Origin: an uncultured Bacilli bacterium
GTDB lineage: Bacteria; Bacillota_I; Bacilli_A; RF39; UBA660
Length of the DNA stretch: 5,692 nt
Assembly: GCA_910586635.1 (NCBI GenBank)
Contig: CAJUJA010000016.1
Span: 1 to 5,692 of the forward strand
Direction: 5' to 3'
In this document: piece by piece, positions 1-5,692 of the stretch
Position numbering within the stretch: the first letter of the stretch is position 1
Layout: the number at the start of each line of letters is the position of its first letter
The notes under the pieces: model-generated
What the model saw: the letters and a program-made list of their open reading frames with translations, nothing else
Told to the model about the DNA's origin: nothing
The model's database searches: none
Translations under genes and position numbers: made by a program

Positions 1-66
1 ATTTCTTTTTTTTTCAGAAAAAATAAAAAAATATAATATAATAATAGTAGGAAGTATAAAATATAA

Positions 67-95
67 TTGACAAAAATAGATTTAGTTTGTATAAA
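67..95 (+). promoter_or_regulatory. Sigma-A-type promoter of topA
   Basis: A perfect -35 hexamer TTGACA (67-72) is followed after exactly 17 bases by TATAAA (90-95), a five-of-six match to the -10 consensus. The tract from about 16 to 66 is almost purely A and T and could act as an UP-like element. Transcription would begin near 101-103, leaving a leader of only about 15-17 bases before the topA ATG. The TTG inside the -35 box is in frame with topA but is not a start codon, because it lies upstream of the expected transcription start. The call rests on sequence match alone. Confidence 0.75.
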
Positions 96-103
96 TATAA
101 AAG

Positions 104-108
104 AAGGA
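104..108 (+). promoter_or_regulatory. Ribosome binding site that fixes the topA start
   Basis: AAGGA lies nine bases before the ATG at 118. It supports the start that gives MSKHLVIVES, the usual beginning of bacterial topoisomerase I. No comparable site precedes the upstream in-frame TTG at 67. Confidence 0.7.
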
Positions 109-117
109 TGTGTTTTC

Positions 118-2145
118 ATGAGTAAACATTTAGTAATAGTGGAAAGTCCTAGTAAGAGTAAGACGATTGAGAAATATCTAGGAAGTGATTTTAAAGTAGT
201 ATCTTCTAAAGGGCATATTAGAGATTTGGCTACTTCTGGTAAGTTTGGGTTAGGAGTAGATATTGAAAACGGATTTCAACCAAGTTATGTTCCAATTACT
301 GGGAAAAAAAAGATTATTACAGAGTTAAAAAAAGATGTAAAGGATAGTGATATGGTATATCTGGCATCGGATCCTGATCGTGAAGGAGAGGCTATTGCAT
401 GGCATTTGAAAGATGCTTTAGGAATTCCTGATAATCAATATAAAAGAGTATTATTTAATGAAATTACTCATGATAAGGTAATTGATGCTATTAAACATCC
501 AACTTTGATTGATGATCATTTAGTTAGAAGTCAAGAAACAAGGAGAATTTTGGATCGAATTATTGGCTTTCGTCTTTCTAAACTTTTACAGTCTAAAATA
601 GGTGCTAAGTCAGCTGGACGTGTTCAAAGTGTTGCTTTAAAACTAATTGTAGATAAAGAGCGAGAGATTGAAGCATTTATTCCAGAAGAATATTGGACAA
701 TTACTTCAAGATTTGATTTATTTGATGCCAGTTTATTTAAATATAAAAATGAAGATATTGAATTAACCTGTGAGAAAGATTGTGACCAAGTATTAGATCA
801 ATTAGATAACAATTATTTAGTAGAGAAAATTGAACAGAAAAAAAGGAATAAAAAAAGTAAATTTCCGTTTATTACTAGTACCTTGCAACAAGAAGCATCC
901 ACCAAATTAGGGTTTTCTGCGAAAAAGACTATGAGTATTGCCCAGAAGTTATATGAGGGTATTGATTTAGAAAATGAGACAGTAGGTTTAATTACGTATA
1001 TGAGAACAGATTCTACAAGATTGAGTGAGGATTTTACAAAACCTACTTATCAATATATTATAGAAAATTACGGAAAAGACTATGCTGGATATATTAAACA
1101 GAGTAAAAAAACTGAAAATGTTCAGGATGCTCATGAGGCAATAAGACCTACTAGTGTTTTTAGAGATCCGATTCAGATAAAAAAATATCTATCGAATGAT
1201 GAGTTCAAACTATATAGTTTAATTTATAAAAGAGCTTTGGCTTCGTTAATGGCTGATGCTAAGGTTAATCAAACAACTATTATTTTAGATAATCATGATT
1301 ATAAATTTAAAGTGAATGGGCAGGTTCTAGTCTTTGATGGGTATTTAAAAGTATATAAAGATTATGAGTCTAGTGAAGATAAGATCCTACCAGAAATTCA
1401 TGAAAATGAAGTATTAACTACAGAGATTGTAGAAAAGGAACAACATTTCACAAAACCTCCCGCAAGATATACAGAGGCAAAATTAATTAAGGAAATGGAA
1501 GAATTAGGAATTGGTAGACCCTCTACATATGCCAAGACTATGGATACAATTAAAGAAAGAGGATATGTAGAATTAGTGGAAAAGAGATTTAAGCCTACTG
1601 AAGTAGGGATTGAGACAACAGATAAGTTGCAAGATTTCTTTTCTGATTTAATTAATGTAGAATATACGAAGAATATGGAAGATGATCTAGATAAGATAGC
1701 ACTTGGAAATTTAGTTTGGAATCAAGTATTAGAAAAATTTTATCAGTTATTTGAACCAAGAGTTAAGAATGCTTTTGATGAAATGGAGAAAAAGGCTCCT
1801 GTAGAAACTGGCGAGTCATGTCCGGAATGTGGCAATCCTTTGGTTATTCGTAAGGGAAGATATGGTGATTTCGTGGCCTGTAGTAACTATCCAGAGTGTA
1901 AATATGTAAAAAAAGAAGAAAAAGAGATTCATGAGATTATGGATTGTCCACTTTGCGATGGAAAAGTTATAGAAAAAACTACAAGACGTGGTAAAGTATT
2001 TTATGGTTGTAATCACTATCCAAAATGTAAATTTGCATCTTGGGATAAGCCAATAGATGAAAAATGTCCAGAATGTGGTAAAGTTTTAGTGGAAAAGAAG
2101 GATAAAATCAGGTGTAGTGAATGCAGTTATGAGAGGGAAAAATAG
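118..2145 (+). CDS. topA: DNA topoisomerase I (type IA), TopA
   Basis: This enzyme relaxes negatively supercoiled DNA in the cytoplasm by cutting one strand through a 5'-phosphotyrosine link and passing the other strand through. The protein has 675 residues, close to other Bacillota TopA proteins. An N-terminal Toprim domain shows IVES with Glu9 and the DPDREGE motif with Asp85, Asp87 and Glu89, which bind Mg2+. The type IA core contains SAGRVQS (165-171), the catalytic Tyr294 in ITYMRTDS followed by Arg296, HEAIRPT (339-345) and GIGRPSTYA (464-472). The C-terminus carries three four-cysteine zinc modules: Cys568/571/588/594, Cys610/613/631/637 and Cys650/653/666/669; the third is the shortest. 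The ATG at 118 is chosen because it has a ribosome binding site and starts at the family's usual N-terminus; the longer reading from 67 begins inside the -35 box. It appears to be a single-gene transcript with its own promoter and terminator. It looks intact and has no unusual features. Confidence 0.98.
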   Translation: MSKHLVIVESPSKSKTIEKYLGSDFKVVSSKGHIRDLATSGKFGLGVDIENGFQPSYVPITGKKKIITELKKDVKDSDMVYLASDPDREGEAIAWHLKDALGIPDNQYKRVLFNEITHDKVIDAIKHPTLIDDHLVRSQETRRILDRIIGFRLSKLLQSKIGAKSAGRVQSVALKLIVDKEREIEAFIPEEYWTITSRFDLFDASLFKYKNEDIELTCEKDCDQVLDQLDNNYLVEKIEQKKRNKKSKFPFITSTLQQEASTKLGFSAKKTMSIAQKLYEGIDLENETVGLITYMRTDSTRLSEDFTKPTYQYIIENYGKDYAGYIKQSKKTENVQDAHEAIRPTSVFRDPIQIKKYLSNDEFKLYSLIYKRALASLMADAKVNQTTIILDNHDYKFKVNGQVLVFDGYLKVYKDYESSEDKILPEIHENEVLTTEIVEKEQHFTKPPARYTEAKLIKEMEELGIGRPSTYAKTMDTIKERGYVELVEKRFKPTEVGIETTDKLQDFFSDLINVEYTKNMEDDLDKIALGNLVWNQVLEKFYQLFEPRVKNAFDEMEKKAPVETGESCPECGNPLVIRKGRYGDFVACSNYPECKYVKKEEKEIHEIMDCPLCDGKVIEKTTRRGKVFYGCNHYPKCKFASWDKPIDEKCPECGKVLVEKKDKIRCSECSYEREK

Positions 2146-2162
2146 TTTCTCTCTTTTATTTT
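2131..2162 (+). terminator. Intrinsic terminator overlapping the end of topA
   Basis: AGAGGGAAA (2132-2140) can pair with TTTCTCTCT (2146-2154) to give a nine-base-pair stem with one G-U pair. The loop is AATAG (2141-2145) and contains the topA stop codon. The run TTTTATTTT (2154-2162) follows. The stem is AT-rich and the T-run is broken by one A, so termination may be incomplete. A ribosome finishing topA would cover the stem, so termination could depend on its release. The pairing was worked out by hand and no folding energy was computed. Confidence 0.7.
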
Positions 2163-2166
2163 GATA

Positions 2167-2175
2167 TGGTATAAT
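2167..2175 (+). promoter_or_regulatory. Extended -10 promoter of the unknown 377-residue gene
   Basis: TGGTATAAT is a perfect TATAAT (2170-2175) with the extended -10 TGn motif (2167-2169). At the standard 17-base spacing the -35 position (2147-2152) falls inside the topA terminator stem and is a poor match, so the promoter would rely on the extended -10. Transcription would begin near 2181-2183, about 20 bases before the ATG at 2201. Confidence 0.7.
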
Positions 2176-2200
2176 AAAAATAGATCAAGGAGGTGTAAGT

Positions 2201-3334
2201 ATGGCATATCGATTATATTTAAATGATATAAAAACAATTCAAAATCAAGATCACTTGGCAAATTTTTCAAAAGAAAGAAGAAATCGCGAAAAATATTTTT
2301 ATGATGATGCAACGCCTATTAAATTTTCCCTATCAGGAAAGATTAAAGATCATTTTAAAATTGAGGAAATTGATTCTTTGATTTGTGGTTATAGAAGTGA
2401 AGAGGATTTTATTTGTGAACTAAAAAGGCATAATCTTTCTTATTTATCCACTAAAGAACAAGCTTACTCTCATTTAACATTAACATATAGGCAAAATGGG
2501 AGGACAAAGGAATGTCCACTTATATATAATGATTTGTTACTTTTAGAACAGGCCATCAGTCTTAGAAAACAAAAAGGGTTGGTTCATAATAAGCAAAAGG
2601 TTTTAACTGAAAATTCAGAGAGATTAGAGTTCTATATCCAATTTATTAAGTCTCTTGCTTTTAATAAAACTACTAGGTATTTTATCTTAAATCCAAAAAA
2701 AATAGAATATTTAGATTTTGATGATCGAGATAAATTAACAACAGATATATTGCTAGATAAACCAAATGAGGAAGGGGAATCTAGAAGTTCTAAATATTAT
2801 GGTTTAAGGACATTATTAGAAAATTACGTATCTATGCAGGAAATGTATGATGATTTGTATTATAAGAATCTTTCCACCTTAGATATAGAAAAAGAATTGC
2901 GAGAGGCTAATCGTAGAATTCATTCTTTTTTTAGAGAGGATTATAGAAATTTAAGGAAAATGATTGAATGGGAGGATCAATATAGACAGGTTTTATGTTC
3001 TTGCTTAAATAAAGAGGAATTATCAAAGAAGAGAAAATCCATTATTTTATTACAAATGAAAAGACTAGATTTGGTTAAAAAGCAAAGAGGTTGTAGAGAG
3101 TTTTATGTGGGAGACCTATTTAGTATTGATGAGGAAGATGAGTATGAGAGTAATTTACTATCTCACTCCTCACAGAACATGAGTTTTGAAAACGAAAAAG
3201 TAGCTTCTTTATTTGCTCAAGGAGGTGTATCGGAGGTAATGGAACAAATGGATTTAGATGAGCTATTACAATCTAAGAATGATGCTATTTTACTAGGTAT
3301 TTTACCAAAAAGTTATATAAATATGAAAAAGTAG
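2201..3334 (+). CDS. Uncharacterised 377-residue protein
   Basis: I do not recognise this protein. Its reality is well supported: an extended -10 promoter, a near-ideal ribosome binding site AAGGAGGTG (2187-2195) ending five bases before ATG, and a long open frame with codon usage like its neighbours. It appears soluble: there is no signal peptide and no membrane segment, and it is rich in Lys, Arg, Glu and Asp. The N-terminal part (about 1-130) looks like mixed strand and helix. The region 225-297 is strongly charged and probably helical, possibly coiled-coil, and holds the only Trp (257) and a Cys-Ser-Cys (266-268). An acidic patch (310-316, DEEDEYE) leads into a Ser/Asn-rich linker and a helical tail. 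The six cysteines (62, 72, 105, 266, 268, 298) do not form a zinc motif, and I see no nucleotide-binding, nuclease or DNA-binding signature. It sits between topA and xerC, where many Bacillota carry trmFO, but it has none of the FAD-binding glycine motif expected of TrmFO. It is more likely a lineage-specific cytoplasmic protein; a role cannot be assigned. Confidence 0.9.
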   Translation: MAYRLYLNDIKTIQNQDHLANFSKERRNREKYFYDDATPIKFSLSGKIKDHFKIEEIDSLICGYRSEEDFICELKRHNLSYLSTKEQAYSHLTLTYRQNGRTKECPLIYNDLLLLEQAISLRKQKGLVHNKQKVLTENSERLEFYIQFIKSLAFNKTTRYFILNPKKIEYLDFDDRDKLTTDILLDKPNEEGESRSSKYYGLRTLLENYVSMQEMYDDLYYKNLSTLDIEKELREANRRIHSFFREDYRNLRKMIEWEDQYRQVLCSCLNKEELSKKRKSIILLQMKRLDLVKKQRGCREFYVGDLFSIDEEDEYESNLLSHSSQNMSFENEKVASLFAQGGVSEVMEQMDLDELLQSKNDAILLGILPKSYINMKK

Positions 3335-3349
3335 TTTGAAATAAAACTT

Positions 3350-3378
3350 TTGACGAGTATTTCTTGTTGTAATATATA
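3350..3378 (+). promoter_or_regulatory. Probable promoter of xerC
   Basis: TTGACG (3350-3355) matches five of six -35 bases. At 17-base spacing lies TATATA (3373-3378). A better -10 match, TATATT (3375-3380), sits at 19-base spacing. Either would place the start of transcription near 3385-3388, very close to the xerC ATG at 3398, so the leader would be about ten bases and would cut into the GAGGT ribosome binding site (3384-3388). That tight fit lowers confidence; xerC could also be read through from the gene before it, since no clear terminator separates them. Confidence 0.45.
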
Positions 3379-3397
3379 TTTTTGAGGTAGGGATAGA

Positions 3398-4300
3398 ATG
3401 AGGAATGATTATGTAGTAAATTATTTAGAATATTTAGAGTATCAAAAAGCGTATTCTAAATATACGATTAAGAATTATGAGGATGATCTTATAGAATTTC
3501 TTGATTTTTGTAACAGGGAGTCTATTAGTTATTTAAAGATAGAGTATAGTGATACTAGACTATATTTAATGTATTTAAAAGAACATAAGAAAGATACTAA
3601 TTCCTCTATTAATAGAAAATTAAGTTCCTTAAGAGGATTTTATAAGTACTTATCTAATAAGGGAATTATTAAGAATAATGTTTTTTTATTAATTAATGGG
3701 TTAAAAAGGGACAAAAAACTACCCAGATATTTTGAGTATAATGAATTGGAGGAGTTATTTTTGGTCCCTAATACTAATAAGGCACTTGGACAAAGGGATT
3801 TATTAATTTTGGAAATGTTATATGCAACAGGTGTGAGGGTAGGAGAGCTTGTTAATATTAAGTTAAAAGATATTAACCAACTAGATCGAAAGATTATTAT
3901 TTGTGGTAAAGGCAATAAAGAAAGAATGGTAGAATATGGTGATTATTGTGAAGAGATATTAAAAAGGTATCTGAAAGATGGTAGGAAAGAATTGTTAAGG
4001 AATGATTCAAATGATTATTTATTTTTAAATCATTTAGGAGGTGTACTTAGTGAAAGAGGGGTTCGATATATTTTAAATCAGCTAATAAAAGAAACCTCCT
4101 TAACTAAAAATATATCTCCTCATATGTTGCGTCATTCCTTTGCAACACATCTACTAAATGAGGGATGTGATTTGTTGAGTGTTCAAAAACTTTTAGGGCA
4201 TGAGAGTATTAGTGCAACACAAGTATATACCCATATTACTACAGATCGTTTAAAGGAAGTATATTATAATAGTTTTCCTAGAGCTAAGAAGGATGATTAG
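3398..4300 (+). CDS. xerC: Tyrosine recombinase XerC
   Basis: Xer recombinases act in pairs at the chromosomal dif site, under FtsK control, to turn chromosome dimers into monomers at division. The protein has 300 residues, the normal Xer length. The N-terminal SAM-like core-binding domain covers about 1-100 and the catalytic domain about 110-290. All catalytic residues are present: Arg147 in ATGVRVGE, Lys171 in CGKGNKER, His242 and Arg245 in HMLRH, His268 in LLGHE and the nucleophile Tyr277 in VYTHI. The tail FPRAKK (293-298) is typical of Xer proteins. SERGVRYILN before the HxxR motif and the ending NSFPRAKKDD resemble, from memory, Staphylococcus and Bacillus XerC (CodV) more than XerD, and nearness to topA agrees with xerC. 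GAGGT lies nine bases before the start, with AGGGA nearer. No mobile-element features surround it, so a phage integrase is unlikely. The recombinase call is certain; XerC over XerD is inference. Confidence 0.93.
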   Translation: MRNDYVVNYLEYLEYQKAYSKYTIKNYEDDLIEFLDFCNRESISYLKIEYSDTRLYLMYLKEHKKDTNSSINRKLSSLRGFYKYLSNKGIIKNNVFLLINGLKRDKKLPRYFEYNELEELFLVPNTNKALGQRDLLILEMLYATGVRVGELVNIKLKDINQLDRKIIICGKGNKERMVEYGDYCEEILKRYLKDGRKELLRNDSNDYLFLNHLGGVLSERGVRYILNQLIKETSLTKNISPHMLRHSFATHLLNEGCDLLSVQKLLGHESISATQVYTHITTDRLKEVYYNSFPRAKKDD

Positions 4301-4339
4301 GAAATATCAGAACTTTTATATAAATTTTTGTGGTTTTTC

Positions 4340-4368
4340 TTTTCATTTTTTTATATTTTAGATATAAT
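4340..4368 (+). promoter_or_regulatory. Probable promoter of the comN-secD unit
   Basis: A perfect TATAAT (4363-4368) lies 17 bases after TTTTCA (4340-4345), a four-of-six match to the -35 consensus. Transcription would begin near 4374-4376, about 25 bases before the comN ATG. The spacer is T-rich. No other promoter is seen before secD, so this one probably serves both genes. Confidence 0.6.
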
Positions 4369-4398
4369 AGAATTGGTTCAAAAGATAGGGTGATCGAT

Positions 4399-4650
4399 AT
4401 GAATTCTGAATTTCATACACAAAAAGAGTTATATGATAGGGTAAAACCAGCTCTGCATGCAAAACTCCAGGAGTTAAAAAGATTAAATTATAATGAAATC
4501 CAGGAACTAGATATATGGAAGTATCTAATAGAGGTAAAATGGAAACGAACTAAAAACTTGATGCTTTCTGATATTGTTAGTGATATTATTCATGTAGATA
4601 ATCATAAATTAAGTACCTATTTAAAAAACAAAATTAAAGAAGAGGTGTAA
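4399..4650 (+). CDS. comN: ComN-family post-transcriptional regulator
   Basis: This small protein of 83 residues fits the Bacillota post-transcriptional regulator family of B. subtilis ComN (YrzD). ComN is known to affect comE mRNA and to be placed at the division site by DivIVA. The match is by pattern: an N-terminal helix with VKPALHAKLQELK (15-27), a short turn with Asn-Tyr (30-31), then DIWKYL (38-43), KWKR (47-50), SDIVSDII (57-64) and a final Tyr-Leu (74-75). It is mostly helical, with no signal peptide or membrane segment. The start is the ATG at 4399, preceded by AGGGTGA (4387-4393); an in-frame GTG at 4390 would add three residues. A longer reading from 4330 would translate the promoter and is rejected. 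The next gene, secD, begins one base after its stop, so the two are probably co-transcribed and translationally coupled, as in the comN-secDF neighbourhood of Bacillus. Whether it controls competence genes here is unknown. Confidence 0.8.
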   Translation: MNSEFHTQKELYDRVKPALHAKLQELKRLNYNEIQELDIWKYLIEVKWKRTKNLMLSDIVSDIIHVDNHKLSTYLKNKIKEEV

Positions 4651-4651
4651 C

Positions 4652-5692
4652 ATGGGAAAAATGAGTAAAGGAAAAAAACAACAGAAAAACAAAGTGATCA
4701 TATCTACTATTGTTATGATTATACTTATTATAGGGGTTCTATTTTGTCTTGTCCCTATCTTTCAGGATTTGAAATTTGGTTTGGATTTACAAGGAGGGTT
4801 CGAGGTTTTATATAAGGTAGAAAGTATAGATGGTTCTAAAATGAATAAGCAAAAACTAACTGCTACATATAAAACATTAAGTAAGAGAATTGATTCTTTA
4901 GGAGTCAATGAGCCAGAGATTATCTTAGAAGGTGACGATAAGATTAGAATTAAGTTGGCAGGGGTTTCTAATCCAGATGAAGCAAGAAAGCAGTTATCAA
5001 CAGTAGCTACTTTATCTTTTAGAGATACAGAAGATCAGTTACTTATGAATAGTGATGTTTTAAAAGCAGGAGGAGCGAAGGTAAGTGAAGATTCGTCTGG
5101 AAAGCCTGCGGTTTTGTTAACAATTAAAGATAAGGATAAATTTTATCAAGTTACAAATAAAATATCTAAAAGAAGTGACAATATGATTGTCATTTGGTTA
5201 GATTATAATAGTACAGAGGATCATTATAGTACAGAAAAACAAAGTTGTGGAAGTAGTGGTTCCAAATGTTTAAGTGCGGCTACAGTATCAGAAGGATTCG
5301 CTTCAAATGTTATTATTCAAGGTGATTTTGAACAAGAGGAAGTAGAGAATTTAGTAGATTTAATTAATAGTGGTTCTCTACCATCTAAACTTACTGAAAT
5401 ATCTTCTAAGACAGTTGGTGCGTCGTTTGGAGATTCCACTTTATCTAAAACTCTGACAGCGGGAATTATTGGTGTTACTGCTATTATTCTTTTGTTATTA
5501 ATTATTTATCATTTTGCAGGTTTAATATCTAGTGTTGCTATGCTACTATATGCTTTTTTGGTCTTCTTTATTTTCTGGTTAATAGGTGGAGTTTTAACCT
5601 TACCAGGTATTGCAGCATTAGTTTTGGGAATCGGAATGGCAGTGGATGCTAATGTGATTACCTTTGCACGTATTAAAGATGAATTATATCAT
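4652..5692 (+). CDS. secD: Protein translocase subunit SecD, probably the N-terminal half of SecDF (partial)
   Basis: SecD works with SecF beside SecYEG, using the proton gradient to help pull exported proteins across the membrane. The 347 residues seen have no stop and run off the window edge. A Lys-rich cytoplasmic start leads to TM1 (about 14-36), then FGLDLQGG (42-49), the conserved SecD entry motif. The large extracytoplasmic P1 domain follows (about 50-260), ending with NSGSLPSKL (239-247) and VGASFG (255-260). TM2 (about 268-288), TM3 (about 291-312) and the start of TM4 follow, with GMAVDAN (328-334). Asp332 corresponds to the TM4 aspartate implicated in proton coupling. GAGGTG (4642-4647) at the end of comN is the ribosome binding site; an in-frame ATG at 4661 is a less well-spaced alternative. 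Most Bacillota fuse SecD and SecF, so a fusion is likely but unseen. An oddity is a pair of cysteines (199, 206) in P1. Confidence 0.96.
   Translation, partial: MGKMSKGKKQQKNKVIISTIVMIILIIGVLFCLVPIFQDLKFGLDLQGGFEVLYKVESIDGSKMNKQKLTATYKTLSKRIDSLGVNEPEIILEGDDKIRIKLAGVSNPDEARKQLSTVATLSFRDTEDQLLMNSDVLKAGGAKVSEDSSGKPAVLLTIKDKDKFYQVTNKISKRSDNMIVIWLDYNSTEDHYSTEKQSCGSSGSKCLSAATVSEGFASNVIIQGDFEQEEVENLVDLINSGSLPSKLTEISSKTVGASFGDSTLSKTLTAGIIGVTAIILLLLIIYHFAGLISSVAMLLYAFLVFFIFWLIGGVLTLPGIAALVLGIGMAVDANVITFARIKDELYH

Noticed and set aside
1..30. T-run followed by an A-run that could be the tail of an upstream gene's terminator
   Set aside because: Only T-A pairing is possible and the upstream sequence is missing, so a hairpin cannot be judged.
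67..117. N-terminal extension of TopA from the in-frame TTG at 67
   Set aside because: The TTG is part of a perfect -35 hexamer, has no ribosome binding site, and the extra 17 residues do not belong to the TopA family start.
108..125. Five-codon mini-ORF (ATG at 108, TAA at 123-125) overlapping the topA start out of frame
   Set aside because: Its ATG overlaps the topA ribosome binding site and has no site of its own; a chance ORF.
1816..2016. Minus-strand ORF within the topA zinc-module region
   Set aside because: A shadow of topA, with low-complexity Phe runs created by A-rich Lys/Glu codons and no ribosome binding site.
2127..2312. Minus-strand ORF spanning the topA terminator and the start of the unknown gene
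   Set aside because: It crosses a terminator and promoter on the other strand and has no start signals; an AT-rich artefact.
3333..3351. Possible terminator after the unknown gene (AGTTT paired with AAACT, then TTTT)
   Set aside because: Only five mostly A-T pairs and a four-base T-run; too weak to call.
3640..3915. Minus-strand ORF of 91 codons inside xerC
   Set aside because: It lies fully inside an intact xerC with conserved catalytic residues; a shadow frame.
4275..4282. TTCCTAGA at the end of xerC, resembling the left arm of a Bacillus dif site
   Set aside because: No matching right arm follows at the needed spacing, and the bases encode the conserved Xer tail.
3398..4300. The tyrosine recombinase as an integrase of a mobile element
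   Set aside because: Its length, catalytic spacing and FPRAKK tail are those of housekeeping Xer proteins, and no attachment repeats, tRNA or cargo genes are present.
4315..4324. Perfect palindrome TTTATATAAA after xerC
   Set aside because: All A/T, ten bases, no loop and no partner; expected by chance in this composition.
4330..4398. Longer start of the ComN-family protein with a hydrophobic N-terminus (a possible membrane anchor)
   Set aside because: The extension translates the -35 and -10 elements, begins at a GTG without a ribosome binding site, and its Phe/Leu richness simply reflects the T-rich DNA.

Overview
This is a very AT-rich window in which every gene lies on the + strand. Four complete genes and one gene cut by the right edge are supported. 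The likely source is a low-GC Gram-positive bacterium (Bacillota, Bacilli side). The reasons are strong AGGAGG-type ribosome binding sites, sigma-A-like promoters, a Bacillus-type XerC, and a ComN-type regulator lying directly before secD/secDF, an order known from Bacillus. Tryptophan is encoded by TGG and no gene contains an in-frame TGA, so nothing suggests a recoded mycoplasma-type genetic code. The exact lineage cannot be read from the sequence; an uncultured gut or host-associated Bacilli group is a guess.

Layout. Positions 1-117 hold an AT-only tract and a good sigma-A promoter. topA (118-2145) encodes DNA topoisomerase I with three C-terminal four-cysteine zinc modules. Its stop codon sits in the loop of a short intrinsic terminator (stem 2132-2154). 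An extended -10 promoter follows at once and drives a 377-residue protein that I do not recognise (2201-3334). A third promoter (3350-3378) precedes xerC (3398-4300), a tyrosine recombinase with all six catalytic residues. A fourth promoter (4340-4368) precedes a two-gene unit: a small ComN-family regulator (4399-4650) and, one base later, SecD (4652 to the edge), probably the first half of a SecDF fusion.

How the genes fit together. topA and xerC are housekeeping genes for chromosome topology and for resolving chromosome dimers. In many Bacillota they are near neighbours, usually with trmFO between them; here an unknown gene takes that place. The comN-secD unit belongs to post-transcriptional control and Sec-dependent protein export. 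The window reads as core chromosome. I see no mobile element, CRISPR array, RNA gene, defence module or obvious new multi-gene system. The one element of real novelty is the unrecognised 377-residue protein.
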